From Scedosporium boydii (lineage: Eukaryota > Ascomycota > Sordariomycetes > Microascales > Microascaceae): a DNA stretch of 64,000 nucleotides. Both the position numbers and the translations under genes were made by a program. The stretch is taken from contig NJFT01000175.1 in assembly GCA_002221725.1 (NCBI GenBank), positions 23,121-87,120 of the forward strand, given 5' to 3'. The notes beneath the pieces were generated by a model. The model was not told where the DNA came from. It did no database searches and saw nothing but the letters and a program-made list of their open reading frames with translations. How positions within the stretch are numbered: position 1 is the first letter of the stretch; each line of letters begins with the position of its first letter. Shown piece after piece: positions 26,533 to 37,577 of the stretch.

Positions 26533-29500
26533 TCACAACCTCGCAAGTCTCAACATGAGGGTCAAGTCGCCAATAACTTGCTCCTCCTCCAAGATGAGCG
26601 ACTCCACCTCCAGAGTCTCAACTACCGGCTCCAGCGGTCCGCGCACCGTACTCCTAAATAGCTCCTGGCGAGACGACACCAAGATGGTAAAGTCGAGGTC
26701 GTCGGTCTTAGCCACGACCTTGTACTGCATGCGGATGTCATCCGTAGGCACCAAGCCGGCCTTCTTCCTCATCTTCTGGATTCTGTTGATGATCTCACGC
26801 GCGATACCTTCCTCGGCGAGCTCGGGGTGCGGCACAGTATCGAGAAGGACAATAACATCCTCGGAAAAGGCAGGCTCCCACTTGGCTCCATCGCTGGATT
26901 GCACCGTCGAATCACCGAGCACACGGACGATGTTTAGATCGTTCTCCTCGAGCTGGATACCTCCGACAACGATGGTCTTCTCCTTGAGGTACTGCCTCAG
27001 CTGGTCTTGCGTAAGGTCGGGCAGCCCCCTTCGGACAATCTGAACGTCCTTCTTCAACTTCTTTCCGAGAGTGGGCCAGTCGACCTTGGCCTCGAGGACA
27101 ATGTTGTATTGCGTTTCGTCATTCGTGAGGATGATGTTGCGAATGTTCAACTCCTCCTTGACGTAGGAGCTCAACGACTCCACATCTTCAAGGATCTCGG
27201 GGTCGGCAATAACAACAAGGGAGAGAAGGGGAGTCTTGAGAGGGAGAGTGCATCGCTCTCGGACTGTTCTGCCAAGCTGGATGACCTTTTGCATCGCAGC
27301 CACCTTCCTCTCGACCACCTCATCGAATAGCGCCTCTTGGACGGTGGGGAAGGGAAGGAAGTGTACACTGCGGGGATCCTTGAAGGGCTCCAGAAGAAGC
27401 TTGAGCTGAGGCTTGAGAAGGCTGTAGATGTGCTCGGTCAAGAAGGGCGCGAACGGCGCCAGGGCTCGGACGATGGTGAAAAGAACTTCGAGCAAGGTGT
27501 TAAGAGCAGCCTCGGTGTCCTCAATACCAAGGCCAGCCCCGCCCTTTAGCCTCTTGCGGTTGAATCGGATGTACCAATTTGTAAGGTCGTCAATGATGTG
27601 GAGCAGTCTGGGGACCACGGTATAAAGTCGGTAACCTTTGACGGAAAAAAAAAAGCATTGATTAGAAAGAAGTCACACAAGGACGCTAGAATTCACTTGA
27701 AATAATGTAAACTCACCAGCCATCTCCTGGTCCATGAAGCGTAGCAAGCTCTGGCAGTTGGCGAGAATCCACCTATCCATGACATTGCCTAATTGGTCGC
27801 CGGATAGGGACTTCGCGCCCACAAACTCCACTCCCGTAGTCTTCTTGTAGAGCGCCGCCTGCTCGGAGAAGAAGCGGTAACTGTTCCAAAGAGGCAGGAG
27901 GACACGCGACACAATCTCCTTGACACCGGACTCCTTGAATCGGATAGACTCCGCTCGCACTACAGGTGAGTTGATCAGGTATAGCCTCAAGGCATCAGAT
28001 CCGTATTGCGAGAGGATGAGCACGGGATCAGGGTAATTCTTGAGACGCTTCGACATCTTCTTTCCATCCTCGGCAAGAACGATACCGTTCACGATACAGT
28101 TCTTGAAGGGCGATACGTGGAAGAGCTTGTTGCCGAGGACTGTTAGGGTGTAGAACCAACCTCGGGTCTGGTCGAGGCCCTCGGCGATGAAGTCAGCGGG
28201 GAAGAGGCCGCCTTGGAAGTTATCCTTGTTCTCGAAGGGGTAATGGCATTGGGCATAAGGCATGCTTCCCGACTCGAACCTGTATCAAAAAAAGTAAGCC
28301 AAAAAAAAATCTCAAAAATGCTACAAGGCAACAAGACTTACCAACAGTCGAAAATCTCTTCTACTCTCCGGAGTACACCCTTGCCCTTCTTGGATGGGAT
28401 GGTGATGTGGTCAACCTTGTCCCGATGGATGTCGTCCAAGGGGCCCTCGTAGCCACTCAGCTCCTTCAGTTCGGCAATGCTACCGACGCAGACAACTTCC
28501 TCGTAGTCCTCGCTAACCCAGAGGGGGATGGGTGTTCCCCAGTAACGATTTCGAGACACGTTCCAGTCGTGGGCGTTAGCGACCCAGTTGGCGAACCGCT
28601 TCTCCTTGACGGCTGTAGGCACCCAGTTGGTTCCCTCGAGGTTCTCGAGCATCTCCGGAATGGAGTCGGTTACCCGGATGAACCAGGACGACACGGCTTT
28701 TCGGATAAGCTGAGTGTCGGACCTCCAGCAGAACTTGTCCGTGTGCATCGTGGTGCTGTCGACGATAAGACGACCAGTCGCCCTGAGGTCCTTGAGAATA
28801 GCCTTGTCGGCAACCTTGACATGTTGACCGGCGTACTCTGGGATTTCCTCGGTGAATTGGCCCTTCTCGTCGACCGGGCAAGGGGGAAGCCTTTTAGAGT
28901 GGATGAAGCCAGCGGCAATAGCGGCGTCGTAATCCTCCTGACCGAATGCGGGGGCTTGGTGAACGAGTCCAGTACCCTCACCGGCCTCTACGTAGTCGGC
29001 GCCAATAACCTGGAAACAGTCGGAGAAGTCCTTGACGAAGTACTTGAACAGCGGCTCGTATTTCCAGCCAATGATATCCGTACCCTTGAGCTTCTTGAGG
29101 ACCTTGTACTTGGCCTTCTTAGGGTTCTTATAAATGGAGCCGAGACCGGACTCCATGAGGACATATTTCCTCCCGGAAGCCTCGTCGAGGATGACAATGT
29201 ACTCGAATTCGGGATGCGCGGCAATGAGGAGATTGGACGGCAATGTCCAGGGGGTGGTGGTGTAGATAAGGAGAGAGGTATCCTCCATGCCCTCGACGCC
29301 TACGATGGGGAAGGAGACGATGATAGCGGGGTCCTGGGTCATCTTTTCGTTCTGCTTCGCTTCCATCTGGCTGAGAGGCGTGCAGAGGGCGGTCGAGTAG
29401 GGCATGATCTGGTAGGCGCGATATACGTGGTCCTTGTCGAACAATTGCTTGAAGACCCACCAACACGTCTCCATGAACGTCGTGTCCATCGACTGCGAAA

Positions 29501-30150
29501 ATGGAAGAGATCAGTGCTGTGGTCCTTCCTCTGGTGTGCGAACCTAGCTACCAGAAAGGGAGAGCCATACCTTGTAATCATTGTCAAAGTCGATCCAGCG
29601 ACCCAACCGCTCGATAGTATGCCTCCATTCCGTCGCGTATCTCATGACGATAGCCCTGCACTCGGCGTTGTACTTTTCGATACCCATTTGCATGACGGCA
29701 TCCCTGCCGGAGATACCCAGCTTCTTGTCAATCTCGTACTCAATTGGCAAGCCATGGGTATCCCATCCAAAACGGCGGATGACATGGTAGCCCTTCATGG
29801 ACCAGTATCGAGGAATGATGTCTTTGATGGTCGAGGCGAGAAGGTGGCCATAGTGGGGTAGACCTGCGCATGTGCGTTAGAACCTGGTGAGTTGTCGGGA
29901 AGGGAAAGGGTTCTAGAAATACCGGTAGCTGTAAGAAAAGAAGGTTAGCATATTAAGAACATACAAACAGTCAATGACGACTCAGGGGATCGAGAGCTGG
30001 GTGGCGGGTTCACGACATACCGAAAGGTGGCCCATCGTAGAAAGTGAAGCGGGGTCCATCTTCAGTGAGGCGAAGTTGGGTCTGGAAGGCATCGACGTCC
30101 CTCCAGAACTGGATGACCTCCTCCTCGGTCTTTGGGAAACTGATGCTCAT
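26533..30150 (-). CDS. ils1: Cytosolic isoleucyl-tRNA synthetase
   Basis: Six exons (30150-30021, 29928-29923, 29863-29571, 29492-28342, 28279-27717, 27635-26533) encode 1081 residues, matching eukaryotic cytosolic IleRS. The ATP-binding HIGH motif reads HYGH at 49-52. The editing CP1 domain shows [10 protein letters not shown] and [29 protein letters not shown] precedes the catalytic second half, and the KMSKR loop is at about 601-605 ([14 protein letters not shown]). The anticodon-binding helical region follows. No mitochondrial presequence is seen, so it should act in the cytosol, charging tRNA-Ile and hydrolysing mischarged Val. The second exon is only 6 nt (ctaccg) and supplies part of ATG in PPFATGLPHYGH. 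Without it the reading frame would be kept but two residues of the active-site segment would be lost. Confidence 0.95.
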
Positions 30151-31652
30151 GATGACTGACTATGACTCCCAAAATCGAGCTGTTGGGAGGAGCCGTCGTG
30201 GTCGGGATTCTAGGATATATTGTCGCGTCGAAGTTAAAGTGAGTCAGACCTCTTGAGGCCTTGTTACGAAGTACTTGCCGCCGCTTGTCGCATCAATTGC
30301 AGTGGCACATTCTCGGTTTGAAATTTTCCCGGTCCACATGGAGGGGTAAAAAGTGACTTCTGAACATTGAAGTTGGCGGGGTCCGATACAAGGTACAATG
30401 TACTTCGTACATACTCAATTGAATGCAACATTGTGGAGGGGCGGATTAATAAGGAGCAGCGTTCCTGAATCGCCACTTGCTCCCATTTGGTACCAACTGT
30501 ACTCACATTCTGGCTTGGTCAACTTCTCTTGGGCATTTCATGGTGGCAACTTGGACGATGATACATCAATTAATCTTGATCCTAGGCACAAATAAGTCTT
30601 AAATAAGTCTTATGATTGCTGTTAGTCTAGGTGCTCATCAAGTTCATGTTGGGATGAGGTACCCGAGACTATGGACTGAGTCACCGGTAAATACATCTTG
30701 GATAAGGCCCACATCTCCCCTTTGATGTCTGACTGCTAAACTCTGGTGACGGCGCAGCACTCACTACCTATGAAGAGCCAGGCCATACCAACCATCAATT
30801 CATTCCCATATTAGTTTGTGGTGGGCCCATGGTGATCTCTCGTCCCAGTATATTCATTAATAACGCAATGAGCACCTTGACCGCGGGCGAGAGAGAGAAG
30901 AAGTGAACAATGCCATTAGCCGCCTCAGGAAAACCTCGAGGCGTGTGCATCCATGTTACTCTAGGATGTGTAGACCGGCCGAAGCATATGGGGAGATAAT
31001 GTTGAATGTTGTGTATGTAGTACTAGACACAGCTTGAACGACTTGAGCCTCGCTATCATGGAAGGTACCGTCCACGTCTACCACTCCTTCCTTCCCTTTT
31101 AACCCACAGATCGAATTGAACCGGAGATGAGGTTATCAGGGAAATCACGGCCTTGAGATATCGCCTCGTATGACTGGGAGCCACTGGCCAAGTGGTAACT
31201 GAGATAACGGGCTGTGGCGCCTCGGGCGAGATTGGCTTAGTCGTGCTTGTTCGATTCACCTTCTAGACTCCCCCTTTTTCCTATAACTTCTAGTTATAGT
31301 CGACGGAGCTGGGAACTCTTCCGAAAAGGTTAAGACTCAACAAGTAGCTGCTGAGGGTCAACCTCGAGGGGCTTCATTTTTTTTGCCCCATTGTCATTTA
31401 TTGCCTTATTCCATCTTCTTGCAGCACTCTTAATAGCATCACCGGATATCCATCCATAAACGTATTGGACGCAGACAATGCTTCCCTGAATTACAATTGA
31501 GACGGATTAAGAGACCACTAACTAACGCCTTGATTGACTGGAAGCTTTTCTAAATGGTTTTTTATATTTTTACCTATCTGGTTAGTATCTACCACCCCCT
31601 TCTCGCCTAGTCGTGCCGTTATCTGTATTCCATCCATGGACGTCTCGACCGC
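30151..31652. other. Intergenic region upstream of IleRS
   Basis: Apart from a possible 26-codon frame at 30162 (listed separately), no gene is recognisable. It contains gttacgaagtac at 30262-30273 and tgtacttcgtac at 30398-30409, two copies of the scattered motif described in the findings. Confidence 0.5.
30162..30242 (+). CDS. Possible 26-residue single-span membrane peptide (unconfirmed)
   Basis: An ATG only 12 bases from the divergent IleRS start opens a 26-codon frame. It reads as a short polar start, a hydrophobic helix (LLGGAVVVGILGYIVA) and a basic end (SKLK). The charge pattern suits a tail-anchored or inner-membrane mini-protein. A gtgagt donor overlaps the end, so it could instead be a first exon; the next AG at 30300-30301 would give only five further codons. 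It may equally be chance sequence in the IleRS 5' region. Confidence 0.25.
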   Translation: MTPKIELLGGAVVVGILGYIVASKLK

Positions 31653-32696
31653 TCAAGACTCCAGGCTCCAGAGACCTGTGCACTTGAATTTAAGCAAGTC
31701 CTTCTCGACAATCTCGTCCTCCATCTCAAAAAGCCTTGGGAGATCCCACCGACAGCTCAGCCATCGACCCCCGAGAAATTCTCTCCGCTTACTCGTCAAG
31801 AAAGGAATGGAATGCGCCGCTAATTCCGGCGTGTCCCCCAGGCGAACTGTACTCACCATCAGCTATCCGATACGATCTCGCATAAACCACATCAAAGCGG
31901 AGTATGACGACTTACACCTGAACTTTTCTGGGAGGCGTGCCGATAGATCCGTTGGCGTTCCACAAGGGTGTAGAGAATATGCAAGTACGCCCTAGCCAAA
32001 CTCGTCATCAGTTCTCTGGCCGGTGAATGACTCACAAAACACAATACATTACATGGTGGGTGGGATTGATGGGCTTACCTGGCTCGCATATTCCTCTTGA
32101 ACGAACTCGGTGAATCGCGCCAACGCAAACTTGGAAACATGGTATGCCCCTCCCCCGACGCCTGCAAAGTGCGCTGCCACGCTCGACAGGTTAACAATCG
32201 TCTTGTCGCCGCCTTTAAGCATGAGCGGCAGAAACGCCTTTGTCGTCCGGAAGACACCCCAGTAGTTCACATCCCAGGCGCGCATGTATTCCTCATCATC
32301 CACGTCGAGTAGGGATGCAAATTCCGCCATGTATCCGGCGTTGTTGACGAGGATATCCAGGCGGGCCCACGCCTCTTCCACCTTCTTGGCGGCGGCTTGG
32401 ATATTAACCTTGTCGCAGACGTCCATCTCCAGGATTAGCACGGTGGGTTCGGCTCTGCCAGCTGCTTTAGCTGCTTCTATCACCGCAGTTGCCGTCGTCG
32501 CAGCGGATGACCGCGCGGCTAGGGCGATGTGAGATGCGCCGGCCTGAGCATAGCCGATGGCAATGTGGGACCCGATGCCCTTGCTTGCGCCGGTTATGAG
32601 TACCGCCTTTCCCGTGCAATCGGATTTGGTGACGGGGTTGATTTCCGGATAAGTGTCATGGTGAACGATGCCAGTGAAGTGGTCGACTGGGCGCAA
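31653..32696 (-). CDS. Short-chain dehydrogenase/reductase
   Basis: Three exons (32696-32079, 31991-31916, 31846-31653) encode 295 residues. The Rossmann NAD(P) motif is TGASKGIG (near residue 35). The NNAG motif follows in DILVNNAGYM, then the catalytic Ser in NLSSVAAHF and YHVSK as the YxxxK pair. The C-terminal exons supply SLHPCGTPTDLSARLPE, the usual HPG(G)xxT segment, and a tail with FLGGRWLSCRWDLPRL typical of fungal classical SDRs. It probably reduces or oxidises a small alcohol or ketone; the substrate cannot be read from sequence. Splicing is supported by GTAAGC and GTAAGT donors and by restoration of the family pattern in all three exons. Confidence 0.88.
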
Positions 32697-33496
32697 GGTG
32701 GGGTTAGTCTTTGATGGTGATGAGAGTGGGGAAGGTTGAGAATGCAGTTTCGGGCGGTTTAAGCTGGCACGGTTGTGTCAAAATCCCGAGCTCTCGCTCT
32801 CTTACTTTTTTGAGGGGGCATCCCCTTGGCCTTTTTCTCCTGGATAAGGGTCATTGTTAAATTCGCTTGTGTTTTGGTATGTAGAGCATGTCGACTGCGG
32901 ATCGCAAGGGAAGTCGGTGGATGATCGGCGATATGGGAAGCTTATTTGTGTTCCGCCTTGTCCGGACATTCCCCAACCGAGCGACAATGGAGCAACGTAG
33001 CCAAAGGGCCCGCCCAGTACGCCACAAGTTTTGGGCAAACACAAATGTGGATTAGGATATTTGAAGCTTCAATGTTGTAGAATACCAAAACCAAGTGTGC
33101 ATACTTTGGTCCATGGGGAAGCTTTTCCGCCCAACAAACTTAGGTTCCTGGTGCACTAGAAGAGTCCAAGAGCAGGAGTGATCTCGAGCAGAGATGAAAG
33201 AGCATTGCCTCGATCGCCAAAACAATTTCCTTTTAAAGAAGTGGAATCGTCACGCGAAGAAACGGTGAAAAAGGAAATTTTTTGGTCGTCGAATCAACCA
33301 ATCTATGAATCCAACCTGGCGAAAATATGAGATATAAGACCACAAAGACTCCCAAATACAGTAGTTCGGAATCCTCTCCTGGTATACAAATAATAAATGA
33401 AATCCGGTAGATCGGTCCGAACAATAAGAAACAGGAAAACGGAAAAGGCGAGGCAGGAATTCAGTGCTAGAACGCACTTAAAATCCCATTCTGATG
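32697..33496. other. Intergenic between SDR and AIF-like genes
   Basis: No gene recognised. It holds the SDR promoter on the left and the 3' flank of the AIF-like gene on the right. Confidence 0.5.
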
Positions 33497-34975
33497 TCAC
33501 TCCGCGACCGGGGTAGTGTCGGTCGTAGTCGCAGCTTCTTCAGCCTTAATCGCCTCACTAAACTCGGGATCCTCAAAAGGAACAGCACCCATATTCCTCC
33601 AGGCTTGGGCAGACATGAGAGCGGGATCCTTCTCCTTGGCGTAGAAAGCGATCTCCGTCTTGTGGTCACCAAAGTGCGTTACAGAGCGATCCTAGGCACA
33701 AATTAGCTGTGAACGACAGTCTTAAGGAAGAAGAGGAAAAATGGGCGCTGCATCCACTTACCATGCCCAAAGTCAACTTGATGACTGCGTCAGCCCAGAA
33801 CGGCTCATAGGTATGCTTCAGCTCCTTGCCTTGGGTGGCAAGCACCACGTTGTCGGCGGCAATCATGGCCTTTCTCATCGCCGACCGCGCATTGGGGTTC
33901 TTCTCGCCGTGGCCAGCGAGGTCTCCGCAGACAAAGACGTTCGGGAGGGAGTCGTCGTCGATCTGGAGAGTGGGTTTTGTCCTCACGTATCCTCCTTCGG
34001 TGATGGTGTCCTTCGAGATGTTGGCGACGATCTGCGAGTTGGGCTTTTGACCCGTGCAATTGACCTACGCCACGAGAGAGATCCCGTTAGTGTGTTATTC
34101 CTTGACAGCGGAAACGGAAGAAGAAAATAACATACGACATAGTCGTATTCTACCGTCTTGCCAGACTTGAGGGTAGCGACACCAGTGGCTTCATCCTGCC
34201 CGATCAACCTATCATTAAGAATAACCTCAACGCCCAAGTCCTTGAGACCTTTCATCCCCGCAGCCTGCATCTCAGGACCGAACCGATGCAGTACAGAATT
34301 TCGAGAATGGATCAACGTTACACTTTTCTCAGGGTACAACGACTTAGCGTCAGTAGCGAGCTCGACACCGGCAGCTCCGCCGCCGACCACGACGAGCTTC
34401 TTGGACGCCTTGATGCGCTGCTGCATCGCCTGCATGAGCTTGACGCCCTTTATCTTTGAGGTCTCACCCACGCGGGAAGGGAGAGAGTCATCCGCGCCGC
34501 TGCCCGTCGCAATGACAAGGTACTCGTAGGGAATCACTTCTCCAGAGCCAAGTGTCACGGACTCCTTGTCGAAGCTCGCGACCTTGCCCTGCACCCACGT
34601 CGCGCGCGCACCGTTAAGATAAGGGCCATAGGGAATAAAGGCCTTATCCTCATGGTTCTCGACGACGCAGAAGCGGGGCAGCACCCAGGTAAAGTTGAAG
34701 TGGCTGTTCGGCTCGATGACGACGACCTCGAAGGGGCTATCGGCTGGGAGGTCGCACGCGATGATGCGCGCGGCATGGTAGCCTGCGAAACCGGCCCCGA
34801 CGACGACGATGTTGCGCTTCGGGGTCTTGGATTCGACGTCGGTGTCGGCGCCAGTGGAAGGCGCGTCGCTGGCGAGGCGGTGGGGTTTGGTGTTGCGGGT
34901 GAAGAAGGAGACGTAGACGCGGAGAATGTAGCCGAAGAGCTTGCAAACAAGCACGGCTTTGTTGATTGCTTTCAT
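33497..34975 (-). CDS. AIF/FSP1-like NAD(P)H:quinone oxidoreductase (AMID family)
   Basis: Three exons (34975-34136, 34064-33762, 33691-33497), all phase 0, encode 445 residues; an alternative start nine codons upstream exists. A membrane-prone N-terminal stretch (AVLVCKLFGYILRVYVSFF) precedes the FAD dinucleotide fold (NIVVVGAGFAGYHAARI), the VIATGSGADD loop, and a second Rossmann motif for NAD(P)H (KLVVVGGGAAGVELATD). VFVCGDLAGHGEKN is the FAD-binding GD motif. This order fits AIFM2/FSP1-type flavoproteins and yeast NDH-like enzymes, which pass electrons from NAD(P)H to quinones at membranes or lipid droplets. An ATCTGATAA sequence lies about 690 bases upstream. Exact substrate and location are inferred. 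Confidence 0.87.
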
Positions 34976-36696
34976 GTTGGGCAGCGCGGACGGTCCTGTC
35001 AAGAGCTCGCTGTCAATGTTACCCTCTGTTCGAAGGATTGAGAGATGTTCCGAGGAGCTTCACAGCTTTGCGCCCCCAAGGAAAGTACACAGGAAACAGC
35101 CGTCAGGGTAGGTAGGAAAGGGAAGTCCAGCAGACTGGTGACTGTCTCTTTTTCTTCTTCTTTTTTCCCAGTCTTTCTCTTCGGGGTGGGGGCCTCCCCG
35201 AAACTGAGAATACTTCGTGGGCTGGGTCTAGGTCTGCGGTCCTGAGCTTAGCTCGTGGGCATGTGTAGTGTACTTCGTCGAGTACTTCGTAGCTTTGCAC
35301 TCGACTATTAGACACTAAATCGAGCTTTTCCGTCTTTCTCTTCTTTTCTGCCCCTCTTTGCTGCAGCAATGGTACATTAAACGGAACGGAGGTCTAGTAT
35401 AGTGTAGTTACAGGGATCCAACGCCAGTTTACCGACAACGCAGAAATATCCATGCATTTGGACTCTTAAGTACTCGAGATCAAGCCATGGAAGGTGGGGT
35501 GAAGACTCTGAAATGGAAATGAACGAGAGTCCCGCAGCGGCTTTGGGTACTTTTTAAGACCGTCAAAGTCCGTCGTCCGCTCAGCATGAGGTCCTTGTCT
35601 GTCTTCGCCTATCCCTTGAACCGAAAAATATTTTGGTGGAAAAGCGGATGATCGAGATGATCTGATAAGATAATTTCCCCTGAAGGAAGGTGGGGTACGA
35701 GTGGAGGTAATTTTGTAAGTTTACTTGGGTTGGTCCATCACGCCAGAAGTCTGGCCCGTCCAGATGCCAATGCAAGGATCCCAATCAATCACATCGCGGA
35801 ACTCTTGGAAAGCGTACGACCCACGAGGGAATACTGGGAAGTACGGTACCTCGGCACGGAGACACAATACGCATACAGCACACTAGAGCTCAAGGTTCCA
35901 ATCCATTCCCAAGAACAGTCCTGAAAACCAGGGCGGAATAATTTTGTTGTTGGTGTTGTTCAGCTACTTGTTTGGGGATAGCGTCTCTGTGGAATCGAAG
36001 CCACCATCAACCCTACTTGACGACCGAGACCTAACGGAGGTGCAAAACCCGGCTTGGCCTGGCACAACCAGGTGCAAGAAATGTGGGAGAAGAAAGCGAT
36101 ATCGGCTTCTGACCTTGAGAGCCAAACTCCAATACGAGAAAAGGCTTGGGGTCCTTCACACCCAAGAGTGTGCGTCCCATCCACCTGTGTCTGCAGGTAA
36201 TGCATCACATCGAGATGCACCCTGCAAGTACTCAGTGGATCAAGTTAAAATGTGATGATAATAGTGGTGCACATACTCGAGCTAGTTTCCTTCATTTCGC
36301 TGAACCCTGTACTCAACCAAGAAATGATGCAACACAGAGGAAATGGAGACTCCGAACCATAAAATCATTATCCTGGACAATAAATCCTACTACATACGTC
36401 AAATGCTGCATTGGTTTCCCCCAATGCGTTCCGGGCCCCCTTGCCCTGCCCTGCCCTGCGCTGCACCTCGCTGCGCTGCCTTCAAAGCGCAAGGAAAATA
36501 AGGAACATTAAAACCCGGAATGATGGACCGACAAATCGCAAAAGAGACACAGTTATCAATCAGCCACTTCACACCTCCGGAATCCTTCCACCAAATCCGT
36601 CCATCTCACTCCCTCCATCCATCGTCGACGAAAACGGGTGGTGAGAGCGAGACCCCCGAAATATCCGAGTTCCCGCGAAAAAGCGAAAAGGCGAAA
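34976..36696. other. 1.7-kb intergenic region upstream of the AIF-like gene
   Basis: No supported gene. It includes tgtacttcgtcgagtacttcgtag (35269-35292, a double copy of the scattered motif) and an ATCTGATAAGATAA element at 35660-35673. Confidence 0.5.
35660..35673 (+). promoter_or_regulatory. Candidate iron-GATA site ATCTGATAA plus adjacent GATAA
   Basis: The nine bases 35660-35668 match ATCWGATAA, the site bound by SreA-type iron regulators in Aspergillus and Fusarium relatives. A second GATAA follows at 35669-35673. It lies about 690 bases before the AIF-like gene. A match of this kind is expected about once per window this size, so regulation is only a suggestion. Confidence 0.3.
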
Positions 36697-37577
36697 TTAA
36701 GCCAAATCCTTGGTGGACTCGCGCCACTGCTCAAACGTCATACCGAGCGACTTGGGCATGATGACCATGAGCGGCACATGCACGTCTTGCGGGGTGCCGA
36801 GAATTTCCTTCTTATGCACAATCGTCTCCTTGAGCTTCTCGAAACCCATCTTTTCGTAGAGGCCCACGCTGGAGGGCGACGCCTCGAAGTAGAGAGGTAC
36901 CTGCCATGCCTCGGCCATTTCAGCTCCCCATCTGCAGATGAGGGCGCCGGCCTTGCGGCCTTGGTGCTTGGGTTCAATGGCAATTACATGTGTATCTTTT
37001 GGGATGATTAGCAAATGATGCCGAGTTGGTGATTTCAGTCTCAGCTGTAATGCATTGATGCATCATTCCAAGTCATGGGAGTCTGCATGAACAGCAAAGG
37101 GAAAAAAAAAAGACAATTTATAATAAAAGGGAAACAGGAGAAGAAAAAGAAAAGAAGAAATAATAGATATCACTCACAGATGTACGGTCTGCCACCGAAA
37201 ATCTTCTCCCTAGCCTCCCAGAGGGGGTTGAGGATAGCCTCGGCCTTCACCCGGTGCTTGCCCTCAAGCCAGGGTACACCGTGATTCGCCCGCTGCTCTA
37301 CCGTCCTGGGAGCAAAGTATACATCGGCAAGAACCATGCCAATAATTTCCATATTATCCGTGTCCAACACTTTGTACGTGTACTGGTTGTCGGCCTTGCC
37401 CCAGTAGTCAAGGGTGGCTTTCGTATGCGCCTGGCGGAACTCCTCGCTCTCGAACCCACCGGGGAACAGCACGCTGAGCATCAGTGCGCCCATGGGGTCG
37501 TTCTTGAAAGCGGAGAAGTAGACATCGTAGATCTTCTCGATATCCGGAATAAGAGCGGGGGCGATTCCGACAACCAT
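36697..37577 (-). CDS. GNAT-family N-acetyltransferase
   Basis: Two exons (37577-37178, 36995-36697) encode 232 residues. The N-terminal half shows the fungal GNAT pattern (PDIEKIYDVYFSAFKNDPMG, KVLDTDNMEIIGMVLADVYF). The second exon carries the acetyl-CoA binding motif A (VIAIEPKHQGRKAGALICRW), with the Q/R-x2-G-x-G/A loop as QGRKAG, and motif B (PLYFEASPSSVGLYEKMGF). Such proteins are common in Sordariomycetes and usually act on small amines or other metabolites; the acceptor is unknown. The intron joins RPYI to YTHVIAIEP with a gtgagt donor and an aaaag acceptor. Confidence 0.86.

Noticed and set aside
28407..29861. 484-codon open frame on the plus strand
   Set aside because: It lies entirely antisense to the conserved IleRS exons and mirrors their codon structure; it has no family motifs.
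30262..30410. Recurrent ACTTCGTA words considered as loxP-like recombination sites
   Set aside because: They share only eight or so bases with the loxP arm, lack the 13-8-13 structure and no recombinase gene is present.
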